The notes below the pieces were generated by a model that was given only the letters and a program-made list of their open reading frames with translations, was not told the origin of the DNA and made no database searches. Below, piece by piece: positions 50,109 to 59,096 of a DNA stretch of 64,000 nt. Made by a program: the position numbers and the translations under genes. The first letter of the stretch is position 1. The number at the start of each line of letters is the position of its first letter. The DNA is from Streptomyces sp. NBC_01231. GTDB lineage: Bacteria > Actinomycetota > Actinomycetes > Streptomycetales > Streptomycetaceae. The stretch spans positions 1,612,001 through 1,676,000 of the forward strand of contig CP108521.1 of NCBI GenBank assembly GCA_035999765.1, written 5' to 3'.

Positions 50109-51328
50109 CCGCTCCCGTCCGCACCCGTTCGTCCGCCGATCTGATCATCGCCGAGGAGCCGGTGCTGGCGCACAACTACCATCCGCTGCCCGTGGTCGTC
50201 GCCCGTGCGGAGGGCACCTGGGTGGAGGACGTGGAGGGCCGCCGTTACCTCGACCTGCTGGCCGGCTACTCGGCCCTCAACTTCGGTCACCGGCACCCCG
50301 CGCTGATCGAGGCGGCACACCGCCAGCTGGACCGGCTGACGCTCACCTCGCGCGCCTTCCACAACGACCGGCTCGCCGAATTCGCCGAGCGGCTGGCGGA
50401 GTTGACCGGCCTCGACATGGTGCTGCCCATGAACACCGGCGCCGAGGCGGTGGAGAGCGCGATCAAGGTGGCCCGCAAGTGGGCGTACGAGGTGAAGGGC
50501 GTTCCGGCGGACCGGGCCACGATCGTGGTGGCGGCGGACAACTTCCACGGCCGTACCACGACGATCGTGTCGTTCTCCACGGACGAGACCGCCCGGGCGG
50601 GCTTCGGCCCGTTCACGCCGGGCTTCCGTGTCGTGCCGTACAACGACCTGGCCGCGCTGGAGGCGGCGGTCGACGAGACGACGGCGGCGGTGCTGATCGA
50701 GCCCATCCAGGGCGAGGCCGGCGTGGTCATCCCGGACGAGGGCTATCTGACCGGCGTACGCGAACTGACCCGCCGACGGGGCTGTCTCTTCGTGGCCGAC
50801 GAGATCCAGTCGGGGCTCGGCCGCACGGGCCGCACGCTCGCCGTGGAGCACGAGGGCGTGGTGCCGGACGTACTGCTGCTGGGCAAGGCGCTGGGCGGCG
50901 GAATCGTCCCGGTGTCCGCGGTCGTCGCCCGCCGGGACGTGCTCGGCGTGCTGCGACCGGGCGAGCACGGATCGACGTTCGGCGGCAATCCGCTCTCCGC
51001 CGCGGTCGGCACGGCGGTGGTCGAGTTGCTGGAGACGGGCGAGTTCCAGCGCCGCGCCGCCGACCTGGGCACGGTGCTGCGCGACGGGCTCACGGGTCTG
51101 GTCGGCAAGGGCGTCGTCGGCTTCCGCGCACGCGGACTGTGGGCGGGCGTCGACGTGGACCCGGCCGTGGGCACCGGCCGTGAGATCGGCGAGCGGCTGC
51201 TCCGGGAGGGCGTCCTGGTCAAGGACACCCACGGTTCGACCATCCGCATGGCCCCGCCCCTGACGATCACCGGGGAGGAGCTCGCCATGGCGCTCGGGGC
51301 GCTGGAGAGGGTGCTGGGGACGGGGTGA
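50105..51328 (+). CDS. rocD: Ornithine-oxo-acid transaminase
   Basis: 407 residues, class III PLP aminotransferase. VLAHNYHPLPVVVARAEGTW opens the protein, MNTGAEAVESAIKVARKWAY is the cofactor phosphate region, LFVADEIQSGLGRTG holds the Asp that contacts the PLP ring, and LLLGKALGGGIVPVSA carries the Schiff-base Lys. Converts ornithine plus 2-oxoglutarate to glutamate semialdehyde plus glutamate. ATG 50105 overlaps the ddaH stop. With Lrp and ddaH it forms an arginine-family catabolic unit. Confidence 0.94.
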   Translation: MTAPVRTRSSADLIIAEEPVLAHNYHPLPVVVARAEGTWVEDVEGRRYLDLLAGYSALNFGHRHPALIEAAHRQLDRLTLTSRAFHNDRLAEFAERLAELTGLDMVLPMNTGAEAVESAIKVARKWAYEVKGVPADRATIVVAADNFHGRTTTIVSFSTDETARAGFGPFTPGFRVVPYNDLAALEAAVDETTAAVLIEPIQGEAGVVIPDEGYLTGVRELTRRRGCLFVADEIQSGLGRTGRTLAVEHEGVVPDVLLLGKALGGGIVPVSAVVARRDVLGVLRPGEHGSTFGGNPLSAAVGTAVVELLETGEFQRRAADLGTVLRDGLTGLVGKGVVGFRARGLWAGVDVDPAVGTGREIGERLLREGVLVKDTHGSTIRMAPPLTITGEELAMALGALERVLGTG

Positions 51329-51525
51329 CCTGGCGGGGCGCCCGGTGCCGGTGGGGCCGTACGGGGGCGGGCGCCCTGGCCCCGGACGCCGGCCCGTCCC
51401 GCCCCAGGCGCGCGATCCGTGACCGTGCGGCCGGCCGGTGCGGCGCCGCCTGTCCGCTCGATCCTCCCGGGCGGGCGCCGGTCGACCGCACGATTCCTCC
51501 TTAAAGGGGCAAGATTGAGTCAAGT

Positions 51526-51539
51526 AGTGGTAGACCACT
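51526..51539. promoter_or_regulatory. Short inverted repeat upstream of the sensor phosphatase
   Basis: AGTGG-TAGA-CCACT, perfect 5-base arms with a 4-base centre, 23 bases before the start of the PAS-GAF-PP2C gene and in a locally A/T-rich stretch (TTAAAGGGGCAAGATTGAGT). It could be an operator or a leader hairpin. Little more can be said. Confidence 0.35.
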
Positions 51540-51561
51540 CTCAGCGACAGAGAGGTCGGCC

Positions 51562-54018
51562 GTGGGCACAGACGAGGAGAGCGACGTCGCCCGTCGGCGG
51601 TTCGACGTGGCGGATGCCGCACCCCTGCTGCTCGACGCCGCGGGGGTGGTGACGAGCTGGAGCGCGCAGGCGCAGCGGCTGCTGGACCACCCTGCTGCCG
51701 AGGTGGTGGGTACGAGCCTGGCGGGGCTGGTGTCCGCCGAGGACGCCGGGCGGGTGCCGGGCCTGATCGAGCGATGGCACCGGGACGGCGGCTGGGCGGG
51801 GCTGCTGACGGTCCGGCGTGGCGACGGACGGCCGGTCAGGGTCATGGCGCGGGTCGCCTCCGCCGAGGAGGCCCACGGACCCTCGCGGTGGTTGATGCTG
51901 CTGTCGGAGCTGGCCGGCGCCTCCGGTTGGGACATGCACCGCACCGTGCTGGAGCAGATGGTCGCCCGCTCGCCCATCGGGATCGCCATCGTCGACACCG
52001 ACCTGCGGTTCGTCTGGTCGAACGACGCGATGGCGAGGTTCGGTGGCGGGCCGCCCGAGCGGCGGCTGGGGCTGCGGCTGCGGGACGTACAGCCCGGCGT
52101 GGACGCCGACGAGGCCGAGGCGCACATGCGACACGTCCTGGCGACCGGGGAGTCGGTCGTGGGATACGAGCAGCTCGGCAACCTGCGGTCCTCCCCGCAC
52201 CGGGAGACCGCGCAGATGCTGTCGTTCACCCGGCTCGACGACGAGCTGGGTCACCCGATGGGCGTCTACTACACCGTCGTGGACATCACCGGGCACCACC
52301 GCGCCCGGCAGCGGCTGGCCCTGCTGGACCGGGCCGGTGAACGGATCGGCCGCGGTCTGGACGTCGTGCGGACCGCGCAGGAGCTGGCCGACGTGGCGGT
52401 CCCGGCGTTCGCCGACCTCGTCGTCGTGGACCTGCTGGAGTCGGTACTGCGGGGCGCGGAACCGACCCCCGGGCCGTTGGACGGGGTCTCTCCGGTGCGG
52501 CTGCGCCGGGCCGGACGGCGGTCCGCGGACGCCGCGATCGCGTGGACCGTCGGCATCGGCGAGGACGTCGTCCACCCGCCCGGGTCGCCACCGAACCGCT
52601 GCCTTGCCACCGGCCGGTCCTTCCGCCAGGAGCGGCTCGACCCCCTCGCCCCGGAGTGGGACACCGACTCCTACAGGGGACCCGAGACCACCTCTCCGGA
52701 GCTCGGCCCGCACAGCGTCCTGGTGGTGCCGGTCCGGGCGCGGGGCGTCACCCTGGGTGTCACCACGTTCTTCCGGCGGCGGCACCAGGAGCCCTTCGAC
52801 GAGGACGACCTGCACCTGGCCGAGGATCTCGTCTCGCGGGCGGCCGTGTGCGTGGACAACGCCCGTCGCTACACACGCGAACGGGACGCCGCCCTGGTCC
52901 TGCAGCGCAACCTGCTGCCGCACCGACTGCCCGAGCAGTTCGCGGTGGAGGTCGCCGCCTGCTACCGCCCCGCCGACGAGCTGACCGGCCTGGGCGGCGA
53001 CTGGTACGACCTGATCCCGCTGTCCGGCGCGCGGGTCGCGCTCGTGGTGGGCGAGGTGCCCGGGCACGGCATCGACGCCGCCGCCGCGATGGGGCGCCTG
53101 CGGACCGCCGTACGGACCCTCGCGGCGCTGGAACTGCCGCCCCAGGAGGTGCTCGGCCACCTGGACGACCTGGTGGCGCGTACCGCCCGCGAGGAGGGCC
53201 TCGAGTCGGACCCGGTCGGCGACGACAGCACCCAGGCAGTGGGCTCCGGGTGCGTCTACGTCGTCTACGACCCCGCCGACGGACAGTGCACGATGGCCGC
53301 CGCGGGCCATCCCGCGCCCGCCGTCGTGCTGCCCGACGGGAGCGTCACCTTCGTCGATCTTCCGCAGGGGCCGCCGCTCGGCGCGGGCGGGCCGCCCTTC
53401 GAGGCGGTCGAGCTGGCGCTGGCGGAGGGCAGCACCCTGGCCCTGCACACCGACGGTCTGCTGGCCGGCGGGCCGGAGCGGGCCGTGGACACGGACCGGG
53501 ACCGGCTGCGGCGGGCCCTGGAGCGGGAGGCGACCTCGCTGGACGTGCGCTGCCGAAGCGTGATCGACGCGCTGGTGCCGGATCATCCGGACGACGACGT
53601 GGCCCTGCTGATGGCACGGACCCGGCTCCTCGGCGCCCACCAGGTCGCGGACTGGGACCTGCCCGGTGACCCGGCCGTCGTCGCCGAGGCCCGCAAGGCG
53701 GCCACCCGGCAACTCACCGAGTGGAACCTGGAGGAGCTGGCCTTCACCACGGAGCTGGTCGTCAGCGAACTGGTCACCAACGCCATCCGGCACGCCACCG
53801 GCCCCATCCGGCTGCGTCTGATCAAGGAGCGGGCACTGATCTGCGAGGTGCTCGACGGCGGCGCCAGCGCACCGCACCTGCGGCACCCGCGCACCACGGA
53901 CGAGGGTGGGCGCGGGCTGCTGCTGGTCTCCCAGTTCACCCAGCGGTGGGGAACCCGGTTCGCCCCCGAGGGGAAGATCATCTGGGCGGAGCAGTCCCTG
54001 ATGGAGTCTTCGACATGA
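51562..54018 (+). CDS. PAS-GAF-PP2C-HATPase sensor phosphatase/kinase
   Basis: 818 residues. Domains in order: PAS (about 15-115), second PAS (about 125-245, MVARSPIGIAIVDTDLRFVW), GAF (about 255-435), PP2C phosphatase (about 445-690, GGDWYDLIPLSG) and an RsbW-like HATPase (about 700-815, ELVVSELVTNAIRHATG and DEGGRGLLLVSQF). One PP2C metal motif, normally GDVxGHG, reads GEVPGHG with Glu498 in place of Asp. Such hybrids switch anti-anti-sigma factors on and off. Start GTG 51562 with AGAGAGG. The next gene, another PAS-PP2C protein, begins 56 bases after the stop. Confidence 0.9.
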   Translation: MGTDEESDVARRRFDVADAAPLLLDAAGVVTSWSAQAQRLLDHPAAEVVGTSLAGLVSAEDAGRVPGLIERWHRDGGWAGLLTVRRGDGRPVRVMARVASAEEAHGPSRWLMLLSELAGASGWDMHRTVLEQMVARSPIGIAIVDTDLRFVWSNDAMARFGGGPPERRLGLRLRDVQPGVDADEAEAHMRHVLATGESVVGYEQLGNLRSSPHRETAQMLSFTRLDDELGHPMGVYYTVVDITGHHRARQRLALLDRAGERIGRGLDVVRTAQELADVAVPAFADLVVVDLLESVLRGAEPTPGPLDGVSPVRLRRAGRRSADAAIAWTVGIGEDVVHPPGSPPNRCLATGRSFRQERLDPLAPEWDTDSYRGPETTSPELGPHSVLVVPVRARGVTLGVTTFFRRRHQEPFDEDDLHLAEDLVSRAAVCVDNARRYTRERDAALVLQRNLLPHRLPEQFAVEVAACYRPADELTGLGGDWYDLIPLSGARVALVVGEVPGHGIDAAAAMGRLRTAVRTLAALELPPQEVLGHLDDLVARTAREEGLESDPVGDDSTQAVGSGCVYVVYDPADGQCTMAAAGHPAPAVVLPDGSVTFVDLPQGPPLGAGGPPFEAVELALAEGSTLALHTDGLLAGGPERAVDTDRDRLRRALEREATSLDVRCRSVIDALVPDHPDDDVALLMARTRLLGAHQVADWDLPGDPAVVAEARKAATRQLTEWNLEELAFTTELVVSELVTNAIRHATGPIRLRLIKERALICEVLDGGASAPHLRHPRTTDEGGRGLLLVSQFTQRWGTRFAPEGKIIWAEQSLMESST

Positions 54019-54074
54019 CGTAACCAGAACATATCGTGCGAAACTGGATGATCCCGGTGGCGAGAGCGGGAGCC

Positions 54075-55304
54075 ATGGACGATACGGCGGTCGACTACGC
54101 GGCGGCGTTCCAGGCCCTGCCCGGAATGGTGGCCCTGCTCACGCCCGACCTGGTGTACGTGGACGTCAACGAGGAGTTCCTGCGCACGGCCGGTCGCAAG
54201 CGGGAACAGATGATCGGCCGCCATCTGTTCGAAGTCTTCCCGGACAACCCCAACGACCCCGCCGCGACGGGCATGCGCAACCTGGAGGCCTCGCTGCGGC
54301 GCGTGCTGGCCACCGGTGAACGCGACGCGATGGCGCTTCAGCGGTATGACGTCGAGGACCCGGAGCGGCCCGGGCACTGGCAGGAGCGGTACTGGAGCCC
54401 GGTCAACGCGCCGGTCCTCGCCCCGGACGGCGAGGTGGTGCTGCTGGTGCACCGGGTCGAGGAGGTCACCGAGCTGATCCGAGCCCGCGGCGGACCGCAA
54501 TCCGGCAGGCCCCGGGTGCTGGAGGCCGAGCTGTACACCCGCGCCCGTGAGCTCCAGGAGCTCAACGAGCGGCTGCGGCGCGCGCACGCCCGTGAGCGCG
54601 AGGTGGCGCTGGCCCTGCAGGAGGCGATGCTGCCCGCCGGCCGACAGCTGAGCGACCACCGTGCGGCGGTGCGCTACCGGCCCGCGGTCGGCGCGCTGAA
54701 CGTGTGCGGCGACTGGTACGACCTGGTCGACCTGGTGGGCGGCCGTCGGCTCGGGGTGTCCGTGGGCGACGTGGTCGGCCACGGACTGCCGGCCGCCGGC
54801 GTCATGGGCCAGCTGCGCAGCGCCCTCAGCGCCGCCTCCCGGGTGGCCGAGGGCCCGGCCGAGGCACTGGACGTGCTGGGGCGCTACGCCCACGTGGTCG
54901 ACGGTGCCGAGTCGGCGACCGCCGTCACCACGTTCATCGACTTCGACCGGCACACCATCTCCTACAGCAGCGCCGGGCATCCACCGCCGGTGCTGGTGCA
55001 TCCCGACGGCCGGACGGAGTTCCTCGACCGGGCCACCGACCCGCCGCTCGACGCGCGTCCCGACCCGATCCCGAGACCCCAGGCCAGCACGGTGTTCAGC
55101 GACGGCGCCACGCTCGTGCTGTACACCGACGGCCTGATCGAGCGGCGTCACGAGGACGTCTACACGGGCCTCACCCGGCTCGCCGCCTCGCTCACCCGGC
55201 ATCGCGGGGCGGACCCCGAGGTCCTCGCGGACGCCGTCCTGCTGGAACTGCTGCCGCCGGGAGGTGCCACCGACGACACGGCGCTCATCATCGTGCGGCT
55301 GTGA
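54075..55304 (+). CDS. PAS domain-containing SpoIIE/PP2C-type phosphatase (paralogue)
   Basis: 409 residues, the same length and layout as the protein at 12825-14054: PAS (LPGMVALLTPDLVYVDVNEE), heptad linker and PP2C domain with GDWYDLVDL, GDVVGHG and DDTALI all intact. Runs such as GALNVCGDWYDLVDL are identical in the two. ATG 54075 is chosen over GTG 54036 because GGGAG lies just upstream and the N-terminus then aligns with the paralogue. It follows the larger sensor phosphatase by 56 bases and may share its transcript. Cytosolic; predicted to dephosphorylate an anti-anti-sigma factor. Confidence 0.9.
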   Translation: MDDTAVDYAAAFQALPGMVALLTPDLVYVDVNEEFLRTAGRKREQMIGRHLFEVFPDNPNDPAATGMRNLEASLRRVLATGERDAMALQRYDVEDPERPGHWQERYWSPVNAPVLAPDGEVVLLVHRVEEVTELIRARGGPQSGRPRVLEAELYTRARELQELNERLRRAHAREREVALALQEAMLPAGRQLSDHRAAVRYRPAVGALNVCGDWYDLVDLVGGRRLGVSVGDVVGHGLPAAGVMGQLRSALSAASRVAEGPAEALDVLGRYAHVVDGAESATAVTTFIDFDRHTISYSSAGHPPPVLVHPDGRTEFLDRATDPPLDARPDPIPRPQASTVFSDGATLVLYTDGLIERRHEDVYTGLTRLAASLTRHRGADPEVLADAVLLELLPPGGATDDTALIIVRL

Positions 55305-55346
55305 GGCAGATCCCCGGGACCGGACGGGGAAGCCCGGCGGATCGTG

Positions 55347-55374
55347 CGGGCAAGCCCCAACGGGCGCTTGCCCG
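55347..55374 (+). terminator. Terminator hairpin after the PAS-PP2C gene
   Basis: CGGGCAAGC (55347-55355) pairs with 55366-55374, and inner CCC/GGG pairs close a small AAC loop with one bulged C. It lies 43 bases after the stop. Confidence 0.65.
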
Positions 55375-55505
55375 GGCCGGGGTGGCAGATCGGGCGCGGT
55401 TCCGCCGCTCCCCTCCTGCCCCTACACTTGGCACCCCCACAGCACGCCGGTTGACCTGCTGGAACACGGCGGCCCGGCCCGTCCGCCGGAGTGAGGAGCG
55501 ACCCG

Positions 55506-56231
55506 TTGTTCTACTACGTGCTCAAGTACGTGTTGCTGGGCCCCCTGCTGAGACTGGTCTTCCGGCCCCGAATAGAGGGCCTCGAACACGTCCCGGATAC
55601 GGGTGCCGCGATCATCGCGGGCAACCATCTGTCCTTCTCGGACCATTTCCTGATGCCCGCCGTCCTGAAGCGGCGCATCACCTTCCTCGCCAAGGCGGAG
55701 TACTTCACCGGGCCCGGCCTGAAGGGCCGTCTGACCGCGGCCTTCTTCCGCAGCGCCGGGCAGATCCCGGTGGACCGCTCGGGCAAGGAGGCGGGCCAGG
55801 CGGCGATCCGCGAGGGACTCGGCGTGCTGAGCAAGGACGAACTGCTCGGCATCTATCCCGAGGGCACGCGCTCCCATGACGGGCGGCTCTACAAGGGCAA
55901 GGTCGGCGTCGCGGTGATGGCGCTCAGGGCCGAGGTCCCGGTGATCCCGTGCGCGATGATCGGCACGTTCGAGGCTCAGCCACCCGGCAAGGTCGTGCCG
56001 AACCTGCACCCGGTGGTGATCCGCTTCGGCAAGCCCCTCGACTTCTCCCGCTACGCCGGCATGGAGAACGAGAAGGCCGTCCTGCGTGCGATCACCGACG
56101 AGATCATGTACGCGATCCTCTCGCTGTCCGAGCAGGAGTACGTCGACAAGTACGCGTCCGTGGCGAAGGCGGAGGACGCCGCCACGCGCTCGGACAAGGA
56201 GCGCAGGTTCCGCAAACTGCCGCTGAGTTGA
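55506..56231 (+). CDS. 1-acyl-sn-glycerol-3-phosphate acyltransferase family protein
   Basis: 241 residues. NHLSFSDHF supplies the NHx4D catalytic motif, GQIPVDRSGKEAG the second block, and YPEGTRSHDGRLYKGKVG the EGTRS substrate-binding block, followed by VPVIPCAMIGT. It would acylate lysophosphatidic acid at the inner membrane face. The TTG at 55506 is preferred: GAGGAG sits 7 bases upstream and the protein then begins (M)FYYVLKYVLLGPLLRLVF as in homologues. The GTG at 55491 would add five residues but overlaps that site. Confidence 0.9.
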   Translation: MFYYVLKYVLLGPLLRLVFRPRIEGLEHVPDTGAAIIAGNHLSFSDHFLMPAVLKRRITFLAKAEYFTGPGLKGRLTAAFFRSAGQIPVDRSGKEAGQAAIREGLGVLSKDELLGIYPEGTRSHDGRLYKGKVGVAVMALRAEVPVIPCAMIGTFEAQPPGKVVPNLHPVVIRFGKPLDFSRYAGMENEKAVLRAITDEIMYAILSLSEQEYVDKYASVAKAEDAATRSDKERRFRKLPLS

Positions 56232-56289
56232 CCTCTGCTGTCGGCAGAGAACCCCGGGGCGAGGGCCACTCGGACCATACGGTCATGGC

Positions 56290-57324
56290 ATGAGACGTGC
56301 TGTGGTGATCGGAGCGACGGGACAGATCGGGCGGGTGGCCGTGGGCGCCCTGGCCCGCGACGGCTGGGAGGTGACCGCCCTCTCGCGGGGCGGCGGACGG
56401 GATGAGGGCTGGCCCGAGGGCGTGCGGGTGGCACGGGCCGACCGGGAGGACGAGGCGGCCCTGGCCGGGGCGGTCGGCGACGGCTGCGACGTGCTGGTCG
56501 ACATGGTGGCCTTCGGGCCCGGGCACGCACGGCAGTTGACCTCGCTGGCCGACCGGGTGGGCTCGGCCGTGGTGATCTCCACCGTCTCCGTGTACGAGGA
56601 CCACAAGGGCCGCAACTTCGACACCCAGGGCGAGCCGGACGGCTTTCCCGAGTACCCCCTGCCGATCCCGGAGGACCAGCGGACCGTCCAACCGGGTGAC
56701 GCCTCGTACAGCACCCGCAAGGCCGGACTGGAGCGCGAACTCCTCGCCGCGGGCTCGACGTTGCCCACCACGCTGCTGCGGGCCGGCGCGGTCCACGGAC
56801 CGCGCTGCATGACCCCGCGCGAGCTCTATTTCGTCAAGCGCAACCTGGACGGCCGGCCCCGGCGGGTCCTCCCGTACGGGGGCGAGAGCCGGTTCCATCC
56901 GGCGAGCGTCCACAACCTCGCCGAGCTGATCCGGCTGGCGGCCGCGCGGCCGGGCACCCGCGTCCTCAACGCCGTGGACCCTCAGGCGCCGACGGTGGCC
57001 GAGATCGCCCGGGCGATCGACACGGTCATGGGCGTCGAACGGGAGAACGTCCTGGTGGACGGCCCGCCGCCCGCCCCCACCGTGGGCGACACCCCCTGGT
57101 CGGTGCCGGTGCCCGTGGTCTGCGACATGACCGCCGCCGAACGGGAGTTGGGCTACCGCCCGGTCGTCCAGTACGCCGAGACGCTGCCGGACACCGTCGC
57201 ATGGATCGAACAGCACCTGGCCGGACGGGACTGGCGGGAGGCGTACCCGAAGATGTTCCAGAACTACGGCGACCTCTTCGACTACGCGGCGGAGGACGCG
57301 TTCCTCGACGCGCTCGGCACATGA
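56290..57324 (+). CDS. NAD-dependent epimerase/reductase family protein (extended SDR)
   Basis: 344 residues. An N-terminal Rossmann motif, AVVIGATGQIGRVAVGALA, binds NAD(P). STVSVYEDH and SYSTRKAGLE give the Ser and a Y-x3-K-like pair (YSTRK), though spacing is atypical. LRAGAVHGPRCMTPRELYFV and FHPASVHNLAELI match sugar-nucleotide epimerase-like atypical SDRs that use only part of the catalytic triad. Substrate unknown. Cytosolic. The stop codon lies in the left edge of a strong bidirectional hairpin. Confidence 0.82.
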   Translation: MRRAVVIGATGQIGRVAVGALARDGWEVTALSRGGGRDEGWPEGVRVARADREDEAALAGAVGDGCDVLVDMVAFGPGHARQLTSLADRVGSAVVISTVSVYEDHKGRNFDTQGEPDGFPEYPLPIPEDQRTVQPGDASYSTRKAGLERELLAAGSTLPTTLLRAGAVHGPRCMTPRELYFVKRNLDGRPRRVLPYGGESRFHPASVHNLAELIRLAAARPGTRVLNAVDPQAPTVAEIARAIDTVMGVERENVLVDGPPPAPTVGDTPWSVPVPVVCDMTAAERELGYRPVVQYAETLPDTVAWIEQHLAGRDWREAYPKMFQNYGDLFDYAAEDAFLDALGT

Positions 57325-57357
57325 CAAGGGGGGCGGCCGCCGGCCGCCCCCCTTGTC
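57323..57357. terminator. Bidirectional terminator between epimerase and tap
   Basis: Perfect 17-base arms (57323-57339 and 57341-57357) around a single central base; in practice a few inner pairs open as the loop. The outer end reads ACAAGGGGGG and CCCCCCTTGT, so each side has a short T-containing tail. It separates two convergent genes. Confidence 0.88.
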
Positions 57358-57367
57358 GGCGTGGGAC

Positions 57368-58972
57368 TTACGGCTTCGGCGTCTCGTGCGGTGCGCAGGT
57401 GACGTCGGAGCGGTCCAGCTTGCCGGTGAGCAGGTAGGTGTCCACCCGCGGGTTGATGCACGGGTTGACCAGGCTGGTCACACCGTGGGAGCCCGCGTCC
57501 TTCTCGGTGATCAGACGGGAGCCCTTGAAGCGCTTGTGCAGTTCGACGGCGCCCTCGTACGGGGTGGCGGCGTCCCGCTCGGACTGCACGATCAGCACGC
57601 CCGGCAGGCCCTTGCCGGTCTTGACGTTCACCGGGGTCCGCTGCTTGACCGGCCAGGTCGCGCAGGGCAGGTTCATCCAGGCGTTGGACCAGGTCAGGAA
57701 CGGGTGATCCTGGTGCAGCCGGGTGTTGTCCCGGTCCCACTTCTTCCAGCTGGTGGGCCACTTGGCGTCGGTGCACTCGACGGCGGTGTAGACGGCGTTG
57801 CCGTTCTCCGAGGCGATGTTGCCCGCGGTGTCCGACAGGTCCGGGGCGGCCGCGTCGACGAGCGCCTGGGTGTCGCCGGCGGCGTACTTGCTGAAGACCG
57901 TGGCGACCGGCACCCACGAGGAGTCGTAGTACGGGGCGCCCTGGAAGAAGCCGAGCAGTTCGGCCGGTCCGACGACCCCGCCGATCGGGCTCTTCTTCGC
58001 GGTAGCCCGCAACTGAAGCCACTTCGCCTGGACTTCGGCCCGGGTGTCGCCCAGGTGGAAGGTGGCGTCGTTGGCGGCGACCCAGTCCTCCCAATCCTTC
58101 CAGCGGCCCTCGAAGGCGACGTCCTGGTCGAGGTTGGCCTCGTACCAGATCTTGTCGCGCGACGGGTTGACGACGCTGTCGACGACCATCCGGCGGACAT
58201 GGCCCGGGAACAGGGTGCCGTAGACCGCGCCGAGGTAGGTGCCGTAGGAGACGCCCAGGTAGTTGAGCTTCTTCTCGCCGAGCGCGGCACGGATCACGTC
58301 CAGGTCGCGCGCGGTGTTCGGCGTGGTCATGTGCGGCAGCATCTCGCCGCTGCGCTCGTAGCAGCCGTCGGCGTACTCCCGGGCGAGCTTGCGCTGGGTG
58401 CGCTTGTCGGCCTCGGAGTCCGGCACCGGGTCCAGCTTGGGCGCCTTCACGAACTCCTGCGGGTCGACGCAGGAGATGGGCGCGGAGTGGCCGACACCAC
58501 GCGGGTCGAAGCCCACGAAGTCGTACGCCTTGGCCGTGTTGGCCCACACCGGGGCCTTGGTGGTGACCCGGCGCGGGAAGCGCAGGCCGGAGCCGCCCGG
58601 CCCGCCGGGGTTGTAGATGAGCGCGCCCTGACGCTCCTTCTTGGTGCCGGTGTTGCCGATGCGGTCGACGGCGAGCTTGATCTGCTTGCCGTACGGCTCG
58701 GCGTAGTCGAGCGGCACGGTGACGTAGCCGCACTGGATGGGCTTCTCCAGGCCCCAGTCGGCCGGGCAGTCCTGCCAGTCGACACCGGCCTTCGCGGCCT
58801 TGGCGGCGGCTGTCGCGGCGCCGCGCGCCTCACGGTCCTGGCCGCCGTGGCGGGAGTTGGCGCTGGCGTTCGCCGTGGGCGCGGCCACGGCGCCGGCTAT
58901 CAGCGTCGCCGTGACGAGCACTCCGGCGGATCCGAACGCTGCCGTGCGCCGCGTCACTCTCTTGTCCCTCAA
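57368..58972 (-). CDS. tap: Secreted tripeptidyl aminopeptidase (alpha/beta hydrolase)
   Basis: 534 residues, closely matching, from memory, the S. lividans/S. coelicolor Tap protein. A signal peptide (TAAFGSAGVLVTATLIAGAV, cleavage after NASA) and a short propeptide rich in Ala/Arg precede the hydrolase. Motifs: oxyanion loop YNPGGPGGSG, DFVGFDPRGVGHS, nucleophile elbow GVSYGTYLG with the catalytic Ser, LIVQSERDAATPYEGA (Asp) and AGSHGV (His). Removes tripeptides from the N-terminus of extracellular proteins. The TTG start at 58972 follows GGGGAGGG and aligns with the known N-terminus; GTG 58957 is the alternative. Confidence 0.93.
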   Translation of the reverse strand: MRDKRVTRRTAAFGSAGVLVTATLIAGAVAAPTANASANSRHGGQDREARGAATAAAKAAKAGVDWQDCPADWGLEKPIQCGYVTVPLDYAEPYGKQIKLAVDRIGNTGTKKERQGALIYNPGGPGGSGLRFPRRVTTKAPVWANTAKAYDFVGFDPRGVGHSAPISCVDPQEFVKAPKLDPVPDSEADKRTQRKLAREYADGCYERSGEMLPHMTTPNTARDLDVIRAALGEKKLNYLGVSYGTYLGAVYGTLFPGHVRRMVVDSVVNPSRDKIWYEANLDQDVAFEGRWKDWEDWVAANDATFHLGDTRAEVQAKWLQLRATAKKSPIGGVVGPAELLGFFQGAPYYDSSWVPVATVFSKYAAGDTQALVDAAAPDLSDTAGNIASENGNAVYTAVECTDAKWPTSWKKWDRDNTRLHQDHPFLTWSNAWMNLPCATWPVKQRTPVNVKTGKGLPGVLIVQSERDAATPYEGAVELHKRFKGSRLITEKDAGSHGVTSLVNPCINPRVDTYLLTGKLDRSDVTCAPHETPKP

Positions 58973-59096
58973 GGGGGCCCTCCCCGTACGTTGTTGATGA
59001 GTACGGGGATCCTCTCGGCTGTGAGTCGCCTGAGAACAGGGGTGGTCGGCCTTCTTTGCCAATCCGATAAGCGGACGACACCGTTCGCTCGGCGGA

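Noticed and set aside
51336..51376. Hairpin after rocD with 9-base arms
   Set aside because: The loop is over 20 bases and the region is uniformly GC-rich, so pairing may be chance; not listed as a terminator.
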